In this document: piece by piece, positions 45,472 through 53,829 of the stretch
Layout of the letters: each line of letters begins with the position of its first letter
Numbering within the stretch: the first letter of the stretch is position 1
Source: Paenibacillus massiliensis 2301065 = DSM 16942
Lineage (GTDB): Bacteria; Bacillota; Bacilli; Paenibacillales; Paenibacillaceae
NCBI RefSeq assembly: GCF_000377505.1
Contig: NZ_KB898187.1
Span: 248,001-312,000, forward strand
Direction: 5' to 3'
Length of the DNA: 64,000 nt
Made by a program: the position numbers and the translations under genes
The notes under the pieces: generated by a model
Told to the model about the DNA's origin: nothing
The model's input: the letters and a program-made list of their open reading frames with translations, nothing else
The model's database searches: none

Positions 45472-46353
45472 TTAACTGTTTAATGTGGATGACAAGATTT
45501 GATAGAAACGTTCCTTATCTACTTCTCGTGAAATTTCCACGTTTCCATGTTGAGCCGGTTGAAATGAAGTGCCTCCCATAAAGGCTTCCTCACGGGTTTC
45601 AACGCGAACAAAACCTTTTTCAAATTGACAAACATCAGGATGAAAAATACAAACCGCCGCCAATGGGTCATGTAATGTCAACTTATTCGAACTTTCAAGC
45701 CACGAATTGCCAAAACTAAATACGGCTTTCATCAAATCGGAATTCGCAAGTAATAGCTCTCCCGCCTTGGCTGCCTCTATGGTTAATTTGTCTGTGATTT
45801 CAAGCGTAATGGCCCGGTTGATCGCTACTTTGGAAGCAAAAACAATGTGGGATGCGAGCGGGTCAGCCCATGAGTTCCAATTGTAGTAGGCTTCCGGCAA
45901 CTCCTCTTGACCAAAATATCCATTCATCATATAGAGTCCATTTAACAGGTACGGGGCGTCCGGATATGTGTTAAACAGCGTTGCAATATTGGTCATGTTT
46001 CCAATACCGAGTAACACAATCTCATGTGGATTAGCCCTGATCAACTCATACATAAATGCAGGCGCATCCGATTTTTCATAGACATCATGTTCCCAGTTTG
46101 GCAATGCTGTCGCACCGTCCGGGGTCGGATATACAGGAACAGGCTGCAACGTTGTATCCAACCCCGCAACAATCGGAATATCCCTTTTAACGGTTTTACA
46201 GATGGCACTGGCAATGGCCGCCCGCTTCTCCGGTTCTCCACACACCGTTGTAATGCCAACTAAGTTACACTGCGGCTCTTTTAATAAATAGGCCAGACAA
46301 AGGGCATCGTCAATATCGCCGCCAATATCGGTATCAAGCAGTATTTTCTTCAT
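45472..46353 (-). CDS. Inosine-uridine preferring nucleoside hydrolase family protein
   Basis: A protein of about 293 aa. The N-terminal DTDIGGDIDDALCL is the calcium-binding Asp cluster of nucleoside hydrolases; VLLGIGNMTNIA and HDPLAAVCIFHPD supply further conserved positions. It cleaves the N-glycosidic bond of ribonucleosides in purine/pyrimidine salvage. The start MKKILLDTD follows CAGGAGGA; an upstream ATG in the same frame is less likely. It is transcribed alone. Substrate preference within the family is unknown. Confidence 0.87.
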   Translation of the reverse strand: MKKILLDTDIGGDIDDALCLAYLLKEPQCNLVGITTVCGEPEKRAAIASAICKTVKRDIPIVAGLDTTLQPVPVYPTPDGATALPNWEHDVYEKSDAPAFMYELIRANPHEIVLLGIGNMTNIATLFNTYPDAPYLLNGLYMMNGYFGQEELPEAYYNWNSWADPLASHIVFASKVAINRAITLEITDKLTIEAAKAGELLLANSDLMKAVFSFGNSWLESSNKLTLHDPLAAVCIFHPDVCQFEKGFVRVETREEAFMGGTSFQPAQHGNVEISREVDKERFYQILSSTLNS

Positions 46354-46408
46354 GTATGGATCCTCCTGTATTAGCAATTAGCCCGATCTGTCCCATAGCA
46401 TTGAAAGC

Positions 46409-46446
46409 AAAAAGCCGCTAAATAGCGACTTTCCGTGGGAACATGT
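46409..46446 (-). repeat. Terminator repeat, copy B
   Basis: On the minus strand ACATGTTCCCACGGAAAGTCGCTATTTAGCGGCTTTTT: same hairpin and preceding GTTCCCA segment as copy A. It terminates the Dabb gene upstream on the minus strand. Confidence 0.65.
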
Positions 46447-46476
46447 AACTGGCCCTAGACCATGGGTGTCTTACGA

Positions 46477-46782
46477 TTAAAGGACTCCATAGTCAATTTC
46501 CATAAACTGTGTAACTTCCTTCTCCCACCGCTCGGATACAAATTCAATGTGCATAGGATGTACGTTATACATTTCATAATCTTCTTTACTGTTAAATACC
46601 ATAGAAAATCCAAAATCAAAATGATTCTTGGGACTGATTTCACGAAACACCTGGAAATTGTTCACCGTAGGTATGCTACTTAACATGGTTTTACCATCAT
46701 GCAGGAACTGTGCTTCTTCAGCTGAGCCCTTCTCGTGTTGAAGTGAAAATACAACAGAATGGATGATTTGCTCTTTTCCCAT
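46477..46782 (-). CDS. Dabb (stress-responsive alpha/beta barrel) domain protein
   Basis: A protein of about 101 aa, MGKEQIIHSVVFSLQHEKGSAEEAQFL..., with the Dabb ferredoxin-like pattern (IIHSVVFSL at the start; FDFGFSMVFNSKEDYEMYNVHPMHIEFV in the second half). ATG 46782 follows AAAGGAG at good spacing. The frame is open for a further 88 codons upstream, but that part has a different character and no clear start signal. Members are small dimeric proteins of mostly unknown function. Confidence 0.8.
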   Translation of the reverse strand: MGKEQIIHSVVFSLQHEKGSAEEAQFLHDGKTMLSSIPTVNNFQVFREISPKNHFDFGFSMVFNSKEDYEMYNVHPMHIEFVSERWEKEVTQFMEIDYGVL

Positions 46783-47046
46783 TGATATCGCTCCTTTAGT
46801 CATTAATATTGTAGTGATGGGCAATACGTGAATTGGAAATCCGCCTCCATCATCCACATAATCATATGAATCTACTTGAAAAACCTCGGTTAACGTCTTA
46901 TTATGCTCTTTCAAACTGAAATGAAGCTTTAAAGTGCTGCTATGAAAGCGATACACCGTATTTGTCTTCCTTCTTAGCCATTCGGCGTGATCCGGGGTCT
47001 TTCCTTCTAAGGCTGCATGGAAAATTTGCTGCCTCCCTTTGGACAT
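46783..47046 (-). pseudogene. Unrecognised gene fragment fused in frame to Dabb gene
   Basis: An open frame of 88 codons (RQQIFHAALEGKTPDHAEWL ... FQVDSYDYVDDGGGFPIHVLP) continues in frame into the Dabb gene. It has no ribosome-binding site and starts exactly where an AraC remnant on the other strand ends, so it is probably the tail of another decayed gene. I cannot name the family. Confidence 0.4.
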
Positions 47047-47052
47047 ATCTAC

Positions 47053-47211
47053 TGCAATTTATTAATGTATTCTAAATATTCATATAGTGAGATTGCGACC
47101 AACCTCGGATTTTGCTCCCAAAGTCATTTCGGCAAACACTTCAAATTAATCACTCAACTTACACCTAAGCAATTTCGCGATAAATATGGAATAAGAGATT
47201 ATATTCAATAA
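47053..47211 (+). pseudogene. AraC-family C-terminal remnant
   Basis: About 50 codons reading YSYSEIATNLGFCSQSHFGKHFKLITQLTPKQFRDKYG. This is the second helix-turn-helix of an AraC regulator with its signature (GF.S.SHF.K.FK...TP..FR..Y). The sensor domain and first HTH are missing. Confidence 0.75.
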
Positions 47212-47271
47212 GCACAACCAGGTTAGGAGCCTACTTGTGCTTATTATATATATCCAGTTTAGCTTGCACTT

Positions 47272-47289
47272 CTAAACCGATCGTTTTAT
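47272..47289 (+). promoter_or_regulatory. TetR-type operator, third copy
   Basis: CTAAACCGATCGTTTTAT differs by two bases from the perfect palindrome at 27704-27721. It lies 37 bp before the deleted DUF1348 gene, which is translationally coupled to the TetR gene. Confidence 0.6.
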
Positions 47290-47325
47290 ACTATACCAAA
47301 TGAAACGGAAGGCGAGGAGATTTTA

Positions 47326-47544
47326 TTGAGTACAATCACTCCCCCATTTACCCGCGAATCCGCAATTCATAAAATCCAGATGGCGTATGGGAATGAGAAT
47401 TGTGAGGTTGCTGCCGGTAGTCTGATGAAGCGTAGGCTCGCTTCGATCAATGATATGCCGATTAGCGAAGACGAACGTAAAATTCATTGGCCGCTCGGTC
47501 GGCGTCGGGATGATCATCCTGGTCTTACCGATCTGGGCCTATGA
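47326..47544 (+). pseudogene. DUF1348 protein with large in-frame internal deletion
   Basis: 72 codons. The first 20 ([17 protein letters not shown]) and last 52 (YGNENCEVA...[19 protein letters not shown]) match the start and end of the intact 153-aa protein at 27207, but about 80 central residues are gone without breaking the frame. The stop overlaps the ATG of the TetR gene (ATGA-type coupling), so the stub may still be needed to translate the regulator. Confidence 0.8.
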
Positions 47545-48110
47545 CTCGTACTGTATTCGAAAGGGCCGATGTTATTCCTATGGTTGCTGAGGTATTTCGC
47601 GAGCTTGGTTACGAGGGTGCATCCATGAGTAAAATTACAGCCCGCACACGTCTTTCAAAAGGAAGCCTGTATCATTTCTTTCCTGGGGGGAAAGATGAAA
47701 TGGCCGCTGAGATTCTCGCGCACATTGATCAATGGTTCACAGGCCACATATTTGAGCCGCTTGAACGGGACGAGCCCCGTGAAGCTATCCAGAACATGTG
47801 GCGAGAGGTCAATGCTTATTTTCAGTCAGGTCAACGAATATGTCTTGTTGGTGCTTTTGCTCTTGACGAGACACGAGACCGATTCGCTTCCATCATTCGG
47901 CAGTATTTTAAAAGATGGGTCGATGCCTTATGTGCCGCAATTGTTCGAATAGGAGCATCTATGGAGGCTGCTATCAAAATCTCCGAAGATACGGTTGGCA
48001 GTATTCAGGGGGGATTAATACTTAGTCGAGCACTCCATGATCCGACCGTTTTTGAACGTACATTAGCAGGAATCACCGAGCGAGTAACGATATTTATAGA
48101 GGAGATTTGA
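47541..48110 (+). CDS. TetR/AcrR-family regulator
   Basis: A 189-aa protein with N-terminal HTH ([43 protein letters not shown], about residues 17-58). The FPGGKDEMA helix is typical of YxaF/LmrA-like TetR proteins that are commonly paired with DUF1348 or NAD(P)-oxidoreductase genes. It is coupled to the deleted DUF1348 stub. The palindrome TAAACCGATCGGTTTA before this operon and before the intact DUF1348 gene 20 kb away is the likely operator. Confidence 0.87.
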   Translation: MTRTVFERADVIPMVAEVFRELGYEGASMSKITARTRLSKGSLYHFFPGGKDEMAAEILAHIDQWFTGHIFEPLERDEPREAIQNMWREVNAYFQSGQRICLVGAFALDETRDRFASIIRQYFKRWVDALCAAIVRIGASMEAAIKISEDTVGSIQGGLILSRALHDPTVFERTLAGITERVTIFIEEI

Positions 48111-48129
48111 ACAAAAGCAGCCGACGACT

Positions 48130-48330
48130 GGCTGCCAACAGTGATTGTGCTACCGCTTGTTCTTCGTGTCAGCAGGTATCCCAATAAATCCAGTAAGCCG
48201 AATCCCTCCCCCATTGCCGCCACCAACTGGGGGAGCAGGATTTCGAGAGGCCACCATTCAAGGGATTACGTATCAAGCCGACCTCTACCGTGGAACGGTC
48301 TATTTGCATTTTACTGACAAATACCCCCTT
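48130..48330. pseudogene. Decayed PanE-TetR junction copy
   Basis: 48145-48225 resembles part of the panE-like gene at about 52209-52283. It is joined directly to 48226-48330, which resembles TetR codons at about 53152-53262 (FREATIQGITYQADLYRGTVYLHFTDKY versus FERITIQGIADRANVNRGTVYLHFTDKY). About 870 bp present in the intact locus are deleted here. Confidence 0.7.
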
Positions 48331-48336
48331 ACACCG

Positions 48337-48740
48337 TCAATTCTTATGAAGAACAGATGCATCATGTTCAGAGGTCACCATGTAGCTTGCGATTTCTTGT
48401 ATTACTTGTTCACACGAGCTAATCTCTTTGATTCCCCCTGCTGATGGAGAAACACTAATAGTGCCATGATCTAAGTTCCCCAAAAGAAGAGCCTCTTTAT
48501 ACCCGTTTTTATGGTAAGGAATCGCCTCTTCAGCCTTCCCTTCCTGGATTAAGCGATAAGCCATTATTCCAGCTGGTGTTGGAATAGTTCTTTCGTGTGC
48601 TCCCGCGAGCTCAATCATTTCTTCACTTTTTACTCCGATGATGGCTTTCTTTGCAGCAGCACTAGCCGGATTTTCTACAGTCGCTATGAGGAAGCAATCA
48701 ATGTCTTTTATAATAATGGAGACCTCTATGTTTTAGAAGA
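48337..48740 (-). pseudogene. Nitronate monooxygenase-like C-terminal fragment
   Basis: The minus-strand frame reads SAAAKKAIIGVKSEEMIELAG...GIMAYRLIQEGKAEEAIPYHKNGYKEALLLGNLDHGTISVSPSAGGIKEISSCEQVIQEI. The GNL..G.I.V...AGGIKEI..C..VI.EI tail is that of nitronate monooxygenase/FabK-type TIM barrels. The N-terminal two-thirds are absent. Confidence 0.5.
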
Positions 48741-48801
48741 AGGCAATAATAATGGACATAGTCGCATGTTTAGTACTAATAGATGTTTAAGGAAGGACAG
48801 A

Positions 48802-49203
48802 ATGTATGACGCGAATATGCAAGGATGGATTTCACGGAAGTTTAAGGAACATCATCCTATGATTTTTGGGATGGCTTACACACAGAACGTGCTTTCAGGA
48901 CGCTGGAAATTTCTTATTATATGGTTTTTGAAGAATCAAAAACGACGGTTCCATGAGATTAAATCATTTCTCAGTAGTATTTCTCAGGGATCTTTGACCA
49001 AACAGTTAAGAGAATTAGAGGAGAACGGTTTTATTGTAAGGGAAGTATTTCCTGAGGTTCCGCCACGAGTAGAATATTCCCTGTCTGAGAAAGGACGCGA
49101 CTTCTTACCTATTTTAGAGATGATGGAGAAGTTTGGAGAGAAGCATGGAGAAATACAAAATATAAATAATACTAAAATCAGTAGTACTACTGATGAAATC
49201 TAA
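48802..49203 (+). CDS. HxlR-family transcriptional regulator
   Basis: A protein of about 133 aa with the HxlR winged helix: VLSGRWKFLIIWFLKNQKRRFHEIKSFLSSISQGSLTKQLRELEENGFIVREVFPEVPPRVEYSLSEKGRDFLPIL. The VPPRVEYSLSEKG wing is diagnostic. ATG 48802 follows GGAAGGA; longer in-frame extension runs over the nitronate-monooxygenase remnant and is unlikely to be coding. HxlR proteins respond to reactive electrophiles and usually control an adjacent oxidoreductase; here that neighbour is decayed. Confidence 0.85.
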   Translation: MYDANMQGWISRKFKEHHPMIFGMAYTQNVLSGRWKFLIIWFLKNQKRRFHEIKSFLSSISQGSLTKQLRELEENGFIVREVFPEVPPRVEYSLSEKGRDFLPILEMMEKFGEKHGEIQNINNTKISSTTDEI

Positions 49204-49269
49204 TGTGAATTTTGTGTATGTACACCTCTAATCTGTCATCGCGCTGTTCCTGTCCATTGCAGAAATCGG

Positions 49270-49360
49270 TACAAGTTCGTGAGTCTACTCGGAATATGAA
49301 TTTATACCGAAAACATAAAAAAAGCCGCTACCATAGCGACTTCAATGAGAATATGTACTT
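49270..49360 (-). repeat. Terminator repeat, copy C (with second hairpin)
   Basis: On the minus strand TCTCATTGAAGTCGCTATGG TAGCGGC plus seven Ts, followed by TCGGTATAAATTC ... GAACTTGTACCGAT. Both the terminator and the second hairpin match copy A at 26449-26540. It terminates the gene at 49374. Confidence 0.65.
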
Positions 49361-49373
49361 GTCCCTCGACAAT

Positions 49374-49694
49374 TCACCCGCAATTGCTCTGTAGCTTGTT
49401 TAATCCCTTTAACAGAATGGTTGTTTTTTGAATATCTCCGCCACGATCAATATATGCAGACCATTTAGGGAACACCTCTTTGAAGAATTCATTTCCTAAA
49501 TCAGTTAAATCAGAGCTTCGTAGTACCAAATCGTCCCTGAGCGAACCATCTTCTTGGAAAGGTTCTATAACAATTAACTTGTGCTCCACTAAAAAATTCA
49601 TTAGTACCGTTGTCATGGAATGAACTTGCTGTTGATAAGACAAGCTTTTGCTTCTTTTTAACATCGTCGGATAACTATATCTTAATATACTCAC
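49374..49694 (-). CDS. Hypothetical protein (about 106 aa)
   Basis: Not recognised. A soluble helical protein (SILRYSYPTMLKRSKSLSYQQQVHSMTTVLMNFLVEHKLIVIEPF...LTDLGNEFFKEVFPKWSAYIDRGG). GTG 49694 is chosen because GAGGTGA lies just upstream. The LTDLGNEFF..VFPKWSAYIDRG segment suggests a small conserved protein family rather than chance, and it ends at a clear terminator (copy C). Confidence 0.6.
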   Translation of the reverse strand: MSILRYSYPTMLKRSKSLSYQQQVHSMTTVLMNFLVEHKLIVIEPFQEDGSLRDDLVLRSSDLTDLGNEFFKEVFPKWSAYIDRGGDIQKTTILLKGLNKLQSNCG

Positions 49695-49739
49695 GCTTAT
49701 CACCTCGGATTCCACCTACTCGCTATGACTATTCTAACG

Positions 49740-49885
49740 GATACGTAAATTTCCAGTCAAATGAGGAGCAGACAAAATATGACCTCTTCCAGCAGAGCGT
49801 GAAGACGTATCTGATGGTTAATTAGTGGTGGGGCATCCAATCCATGCGTATACGCCGGAAGAAATGGTTCTTTCCATCGGAAGAT
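49740..49885 (+). pseudogene. Second decayed TetR fragment
   Basis: CAGACAAAATATGACCTC...GTGAAGACGTATCTGATG matches TetR bases near 53245-53290, then jumps to TGGTGGGGCATCCAATCCATG...CCGGAAGAAATGGTTC, matching about 53562-53608. The middle of the gene is deleted and the frame is broken. Confidence 0.7.
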
Positions 49886-49990
49886 AATGAAGATAAGTAT
49901 AGTTCTATCTGTGCTATAATGTAAAAATTAGGTTGTCCTCTAACGAAAATCGTAATTCCAATTAGTCTAGACATTTAGGGGGAGAAATGA

Positions 49991-50773
49991 ATGGATTTAG
50001 GATTGAAAGATAAAATAGCACTAATTACAGGTGGCAGCAAAGGGATCGGATTAGAGACAGCAATTATTCTAGCAGCGGAAGGCGCAATGGTGGCAATTGT
50101 AGCCCGCAACGAAGCTCCTCTTCAAGTCGCGGCGCAGTGTATTAAGGAGACTACAGGGGCAGATGCGCTAGTCATCACTGCAGATATTTCAATAGAAGCA
50201 GAGGTACGACGTGCGGTGGAGCAGACTGTAGAACATTTCGGTGGACTAGATATTTTGGTTAACAATGCTGGAACCGCAGCAGCTAATCGCTTTGAAGAGG
50301 TCAGCACCGAAAGCTGGACTTCAGATTTGGATTTGAAATTGTTCGGAGCAGTACATAGTTCTAAGGCGGCCGTTCCTCATATGCGTCAAAGAGGCGGTGG
50401 TTCCATCCTTAATGTGACGGCGACGGCAGGTAAGGCACCATCTGCGTCGTCTTTGCCAACATCAGTCAGCCGTGCCGCAGGACTTGCCCTCACGAAGGCC
50501 ATGAGCAAGGACCTCGCCAAGGACAATATTCGGGTTAATGCCGTGTGTATCGGTCTCATTCGTAGCGATCAGATTGAGCGGAAGTGGAAGGCATCAGCAC
50601 CAGAACAAAGCTGGGAGGAGTTCGCTTCCGACCCGAGTCATGGCATCCCACTCCAGCGAATTGGTCAGACAGACGAGGCGGCAAAAGTGATTGCTTTTCT
50701 TGTGTCAGGAGCAGCCTCCTATGTAACAGGAACTGCCGTGAACATAGACGGTGGTACATCCCCCGTATTATAA
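49991..50773 (+). CDS. SDR-family protein lacking catalytic Tyr and Lys
   Basis: A 260-aa Rossmann SDR: TGGSKGIG cofactor loop, NNAG (91-94), and the terminal GxxxYVTGTAVNIDGG. At the active site the expected Y-x-x-x-K reads Thr157-S-V-S-Arg161 (LPTSVSRAAGLALTK). Thus the proton donor Tyr and the Lys are both replaced while the fold appears intact. GGGGGAG precedes the ATG. It may be a binding protein or use a different mechanism. It stands alone between a TetR remnant and phzF. Confidence 0.85.
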   Translation: MDLGLKDKIALITGGSKGIGLETAIILAAEGAMVAIVARNEAPLQVAAQCIKETTGADALVITADISIEAEVRRAVEQTVEHFGGLDILVNNAGTAAANRFEEVSTESWTSDLDLKLFGAVHSSKAAVPHMRQRGGGSILNVTATAGKAPSASSLPTSVSRAAGLALTKAMSKDLAKDNIRVNAVCIGLIRSDQIERKWKASAPEQSWEEFASDPSHGIPLQRIGQTDEAAKVIAFLVSGAASYVTGTAVNIDGGTSPVL

Positions 50774-50917
50774 AAAACGATGATGTAGTTATATATTTTA
50801 AACGCGAAGGACATCTGTTGCAAAATTACATGTCAAAAGGAAATTGGGTAGATGAGTATCAGTATGCGGTCCTCCAGTCAGTATGGTTAACTAGACATCG
50901 TTGATCGTAACACACAT

Positions 50918-50941
50918 AAGCAGCCTGCCAGCAGGCTGCTT
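50918..50941. terminator. Hairpin between convergent SDR and phzF-like genes
   Basis: AAGCAGCCTGC and GCAGGCTGCTT form an 11-bp perfect stem with a 2-nt centre. No strong U-run, but the position between convergent genes fits a terminator. Confidence 0.45.
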
Positions 50942-51015
50942 GAGCCACATTCCTTCAATCTGGTTCTATGATTGCAAGTTCTCATCCTTTCCAATCAACA
51001 GGTGTGCTGGTCCGT

Positions 51016-51894
51016 TTAAATCATGATATGTCTTCGTTCCATACCAGCTACTGCACCGCCAACCCGGACCTGTTTGATTTCACCGCGATCGCCCAGGAGC
51101 AATCCTGCTTTGATTTCGGAAGGGCAATCCATCGAATACCCCTGCCTGAAGGTGACCTGCTCCACCTCCCCCATAGATCGCTGACCATGGCGGAACAAAT
51201 AGCTGAGCAAGGCACCGTTGGATGTTCCTGTCGCGCTCTCCTCAGGAATATCATAAAGTGGAGCAAAATTTCTACATTCTGCCACAGCATGGTCTGGCGT
51301 ATCTATCGTGAACAGATGATATCCAACCACATCATATTTTTCGCTAATGGCGGTTATGGCGTCAAAATTTGGCTGAACCTCATTCAAGAGCTTCCTGGTG
51401 CGGATCGGGATTAAAATGTCCCGCAGCCCCGTCGAGACAATCTGGATGGGCAACTCGCTTCTCAGAACCTCAGGCTCTATCCCCAAGGATGGTGCGATTT
51501 CCTCACAGGCTATCTTTTCATGAAATTGTGGTAAAGCCTGTGCTAAGTAAACAAGACCTTCAGAGCTAATATCCACCTCCAAAATTCCTGCTTTGGTTTC
51601 AATCGTATAGGAGGCTCCTGCTTTAGCCAGGCCCAGCGAATGCATGAGTCCAAATGCAGCAATCGTGGCGTGCCCACACAGATCAACCTCGTTGACGGGG
51701 GTGAAATAGCGGATTTTGTAATTCGCTATCATGGATTTCTCCACAAAGGCTGTCTCGGAGTAGCCCAATTCCTTCGCTATGAGCTGCATTTCAGCAGCAT
51801 CCAGTGAAAGGCTATCGTCCAAGACTACGCCTGCAGGATTACCGCCACGCTCACCTTTCACAAACGCATGTAACGTATACACTTCCACATTCAT
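51016..51894 (-). CDS. PhzF-family isomerase/epimerase-like protein
   Basis: A protein of about 292 aa of the PhzF fold (two diaminopimelate-epimerase-like halves). GGNPAGVVLDD, the catalytic-Glu region ELGYSETAFVE, the FTPVNEVDLCGHATIAA signature, and ESATGTSNGALLSYL in the second half are all present. ATG 51894 (MNVEVYTLHAFV) follows GAAGGGGAAG. Most members have no known substrate; phenazine biosynthesis is not implied here because no other phz genes are near. Confidence 0.87.
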   Translation of the reverse strand: MNVEVYTLHAFVKGERGGNPAGVVLDDSLSLDAAEMQLIAKELGYSETAFVEKSMIANYKIRYFTPVNEVDLCGHATIAAFGLMHSLGLAKAGASYTIETKAGILEVDISSEGLVYLAQALPQFHEKIACEEIAPSLGIEPEVLRSELPIQIVSTGLRDILIPIRTRKLLNEVQPNFDAITAISEKYDVVGYHLFTIDTPDHAVAECRNFAPLYDIPEESATGTSNGALLSYLFRHGQRSMGEVEQVTFRQGYSMDCPSEIKAGLLLGDRGEIKQVRVGGAVAGMERRHIMI

Positions 51895-51979
51895 ATTCCG
51901 CTCTTCCCCTTCTTCAATCCAATAAAACCACATGTATTATTGCACGTATCAATATACCATGCTCCACAGAAATATGAAC

Positions 51980-52933
51980 TCATGGGTATTCTTTTTTTCT
52001 TTCATGTTGAAATTGGATAAGCAACTCCGCCTCCAACGCATCCCAGCTCGGGGTAGGCACATCCGACTTGGCTCTCTCCTCAGTAAATGCCTCAATCAGT
52101 GCCTTGAGCTCTACTGCCGTCCCATCAATCAATCGGCTCACCGGGAGCGCGAAGAAAAGCTTCATGGCCCAGCGGGTTAAGCGTGGATGGCGCGTAATCC
52201 AAGATGCTTGCGCCACTGGGGTCAGCGGATACCCTAATGAAACCAGTACGCGGAAGCCCTCCCCCATCGCGGCCACCAACTGACGCATTCGCTTGTCGTC
52301 CCGGACAATCTGTTTCATCTGGAAGCGATGGAACAGAATGACCATGTTCATAGGCACGACCAACACCATGTGATTTTTCAGCCAGGCATCGATCTGATGA
52401 TGATGGTTGAGCTTGTACTTGGTTCGCATGAATGCCTGCTCCAGCAGGGAGTCGAAGGGAATAGCCCCGTTTAATCCCCCGATGACCATCTGCCCGTGGC
52501 CGGCACGTATGCAAATGGCTTGCCCGTTCGCACGTGTACCCCCGGTAGTCTGGAATCCAAATGCGACCTGCTTGGGAGAGCGCCCAGATTTGCTCAGATA
52601 GTCCTGCATAGCATAAGTATCCATATTGTTGCCGACTAGTACGATATGACGGCTATCGTTGTCTGCGAGGATCGGCAGCACAGCCTCGAAATCTGAAAAT
52701 TTCATGGTGACGAAGATCAGGTCATACGCGTCACCTGGCTCCAGTGTTCGAATCACACGAACCGGATCGACGGTTGTCTTGCGCTGAAGGTAATGTCGGA
52801 TGACCAGTCCAGACTGTTCTAGTTCCTCTGCTCGTTTTCTTCTTGCCAACACGGTCACGTCATGCCCACCCCGTATGAGGACATGCGCCAGATAGCTTCC
52901 TTGCACACCTGCACCGTACACGAGTATATTCAA
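51980..52933 (-). CDS. Ketopantoate reductase-like (ApbA/PanE) oxidoreductase
   Basis: A 317-aa protein: N-terminal NADP-binding VYGAGVQGSYLAHVLIRGGHDVTVLAR, with the KF..F..VLP motif (TMKFSDFEAVLPIL), the conserved NNMDTYAMQDYL, and an all-alpha C-terminal domain. Divergent from a TetR gene (53098), its probable regulator. The housekeeping panE normally sits with panBC; this one is likely a paralogue acting on another 2-oxo acid. Part of it is duplicated in decayed form at about 48145-48225. Confidence 0.82.
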   Translation of the reverse strand: MNILVYGAGVQGSYLAHVLIRGGHDVTVLARRKRAEELEQSGLVIRHYLQRKTTVDPVRVIRTLEPGDAYDLIFVTMKFSDFEAVLPILADNDSRHIVLVGNNMDTYAMQDYLSKSGRSPKQVAFGFQTTGGTRANGQAICIRAGHGQMVIGGLNGAIPFDSLLEQAFMRTKYKLNHHHQIDAWLKNHMVLVVPMNMVILFHRFQMKQIVRDDKRMRQLVAAMGEGFRVLVSLGYPLTPVAQASWITRHPRLTRWAMKLFFALPVSRLIDGTAVELKALIEAFTEERAKSDVPTPSWDALEAELLIQFQHERKKEYP

Positions 52934-53097
52934 TTACATCCTCTCCTCCTACAATTAACAGTTGTTGAATATCTAACATCTGTGTACTACAATCAAGGTA
53001 TCATTCGAATGGATGCAAGCGCAATGGCTAATAACATTCGCTTTTGTTGAGAAATGAACAACGGATGCTGGATGTGTTCAAGAAAGAGGGGAAGATT

Positions 53098-53649
53098 ATG
53101 GATCGACGTATTATGCGATCAAGACAAATGATTATGCAAGCGTTCATAGGGCTGCTGGGGGAGCAGGATTTTGAGAGGATTACCATTCAGGGGATTGCGG
53201 ATCGGGCCAATGTCAACCGCGGAACGGTCTATTTGCATTTTACAGACAAATATGACCTCCTGGAACAGAGTGTGGAGACGTATCTGATGATGCTTGCTGA
53301 CAGCTGCGTACCGGATGAAGAGGCAGACACTTTACTGTCCCAGGATCTGCTGATTCGTACGTTCACGTATCTGAAGGAGCATGCAGCAATCTATAGCGTT
53401 TTGATCACTAACAAAGGCATTCCGGCTTTCAGACACCGCATGACACAGATGATAGAAACGAATATAACCGTGGTGGTGAACCATATGGAACTGCGTACCG
53501 ATATCCAAAGAGATGTGCTGGCACAATTCTTATCCGTTTCTATCACGGGGTTGATTGAGTGGTGGATCGTCCAATCCATGCCATATACCCCAGAAGAAAT
53601 GGTCGAACAGATGACCAAGATTCTGGAGGCCAGACTGCAGCTATGGTGA
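53098..53649 (+). CDS. TetR-family regulator divergent to panE-like gene
   Basis: A protein of about 183 aa. HTH: RSRQMIMQAFIGLLGEQDFERITIQGIADRANVNRGTVYLHFTDKYDLLEQ (about 8-55), the TetR_N/DhaS-like branch, with a C-terminal TetR_C_8-style domain ending WWIVQSMPYTPEEMVEQM. ATG 53098 follows GAGGGGAAG. It is divergent from the panE-like gene and likely represses it. Two decayed fragments of a copy of this gene lie at 48226-48330 and 49740-49885. Confidence 0.87.
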   Translation: MDRRIMRSRQMIMQAFIGLLGEQDFERITIQGIADRANVNRGTVYLHFTDKYDLLEQSVETYLMMLADSCVPDEEADTLLSQDLLIRTFTYLKEHAAIYSVLITNKGIPAFRHRMTQMIETNITVVVNHMELRTDIQRDVLAQFLSVSITGLIEWWIVQSMPYTPEEMVEQMTKILEARLQLW

Positions 53650-53829
53650 ACCCTTATCTGAGCCAGACATCTTTGGTTTTGAACTCAACATTTAGCTATG
53701 CATCGAAATCGGTAATCGAAGCCAGTCCTTGTCCATTTCGGCAATTAGCCTGTTTGATATCAACTAGATTCATATGTTATCTCTAAATCCTTGTTAAGGA
53801 AATAGAGTTAAAGACTGCTTTCGTCTGCC

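Noticed and set aside
46354..46476. Purine riboswitch before the nucleoside hydrolase gene
   Set aside because: The upstream region is short and occupied by terminator copy B; no purine aptamer blocks are present.
49374..49694. Antitoxin or immunity protein
   Set aside because: No toxin partner adjacent and no recognised domain; only an unnamed small protein can be supported.
50774..50903. Small frame after the SDR gene (DDVVIYFKREGHLLQNYMSKG...)
   Set aside because: It lacks its own start signal and any recognisable domain; could be a decayed tail but evidence is too thin.
51016..51894. Phenazine biosynthesis role for the PhzF-like gene
   Set aside because: No other phenazine genes nearby; the family is mostly of unknown substrate.
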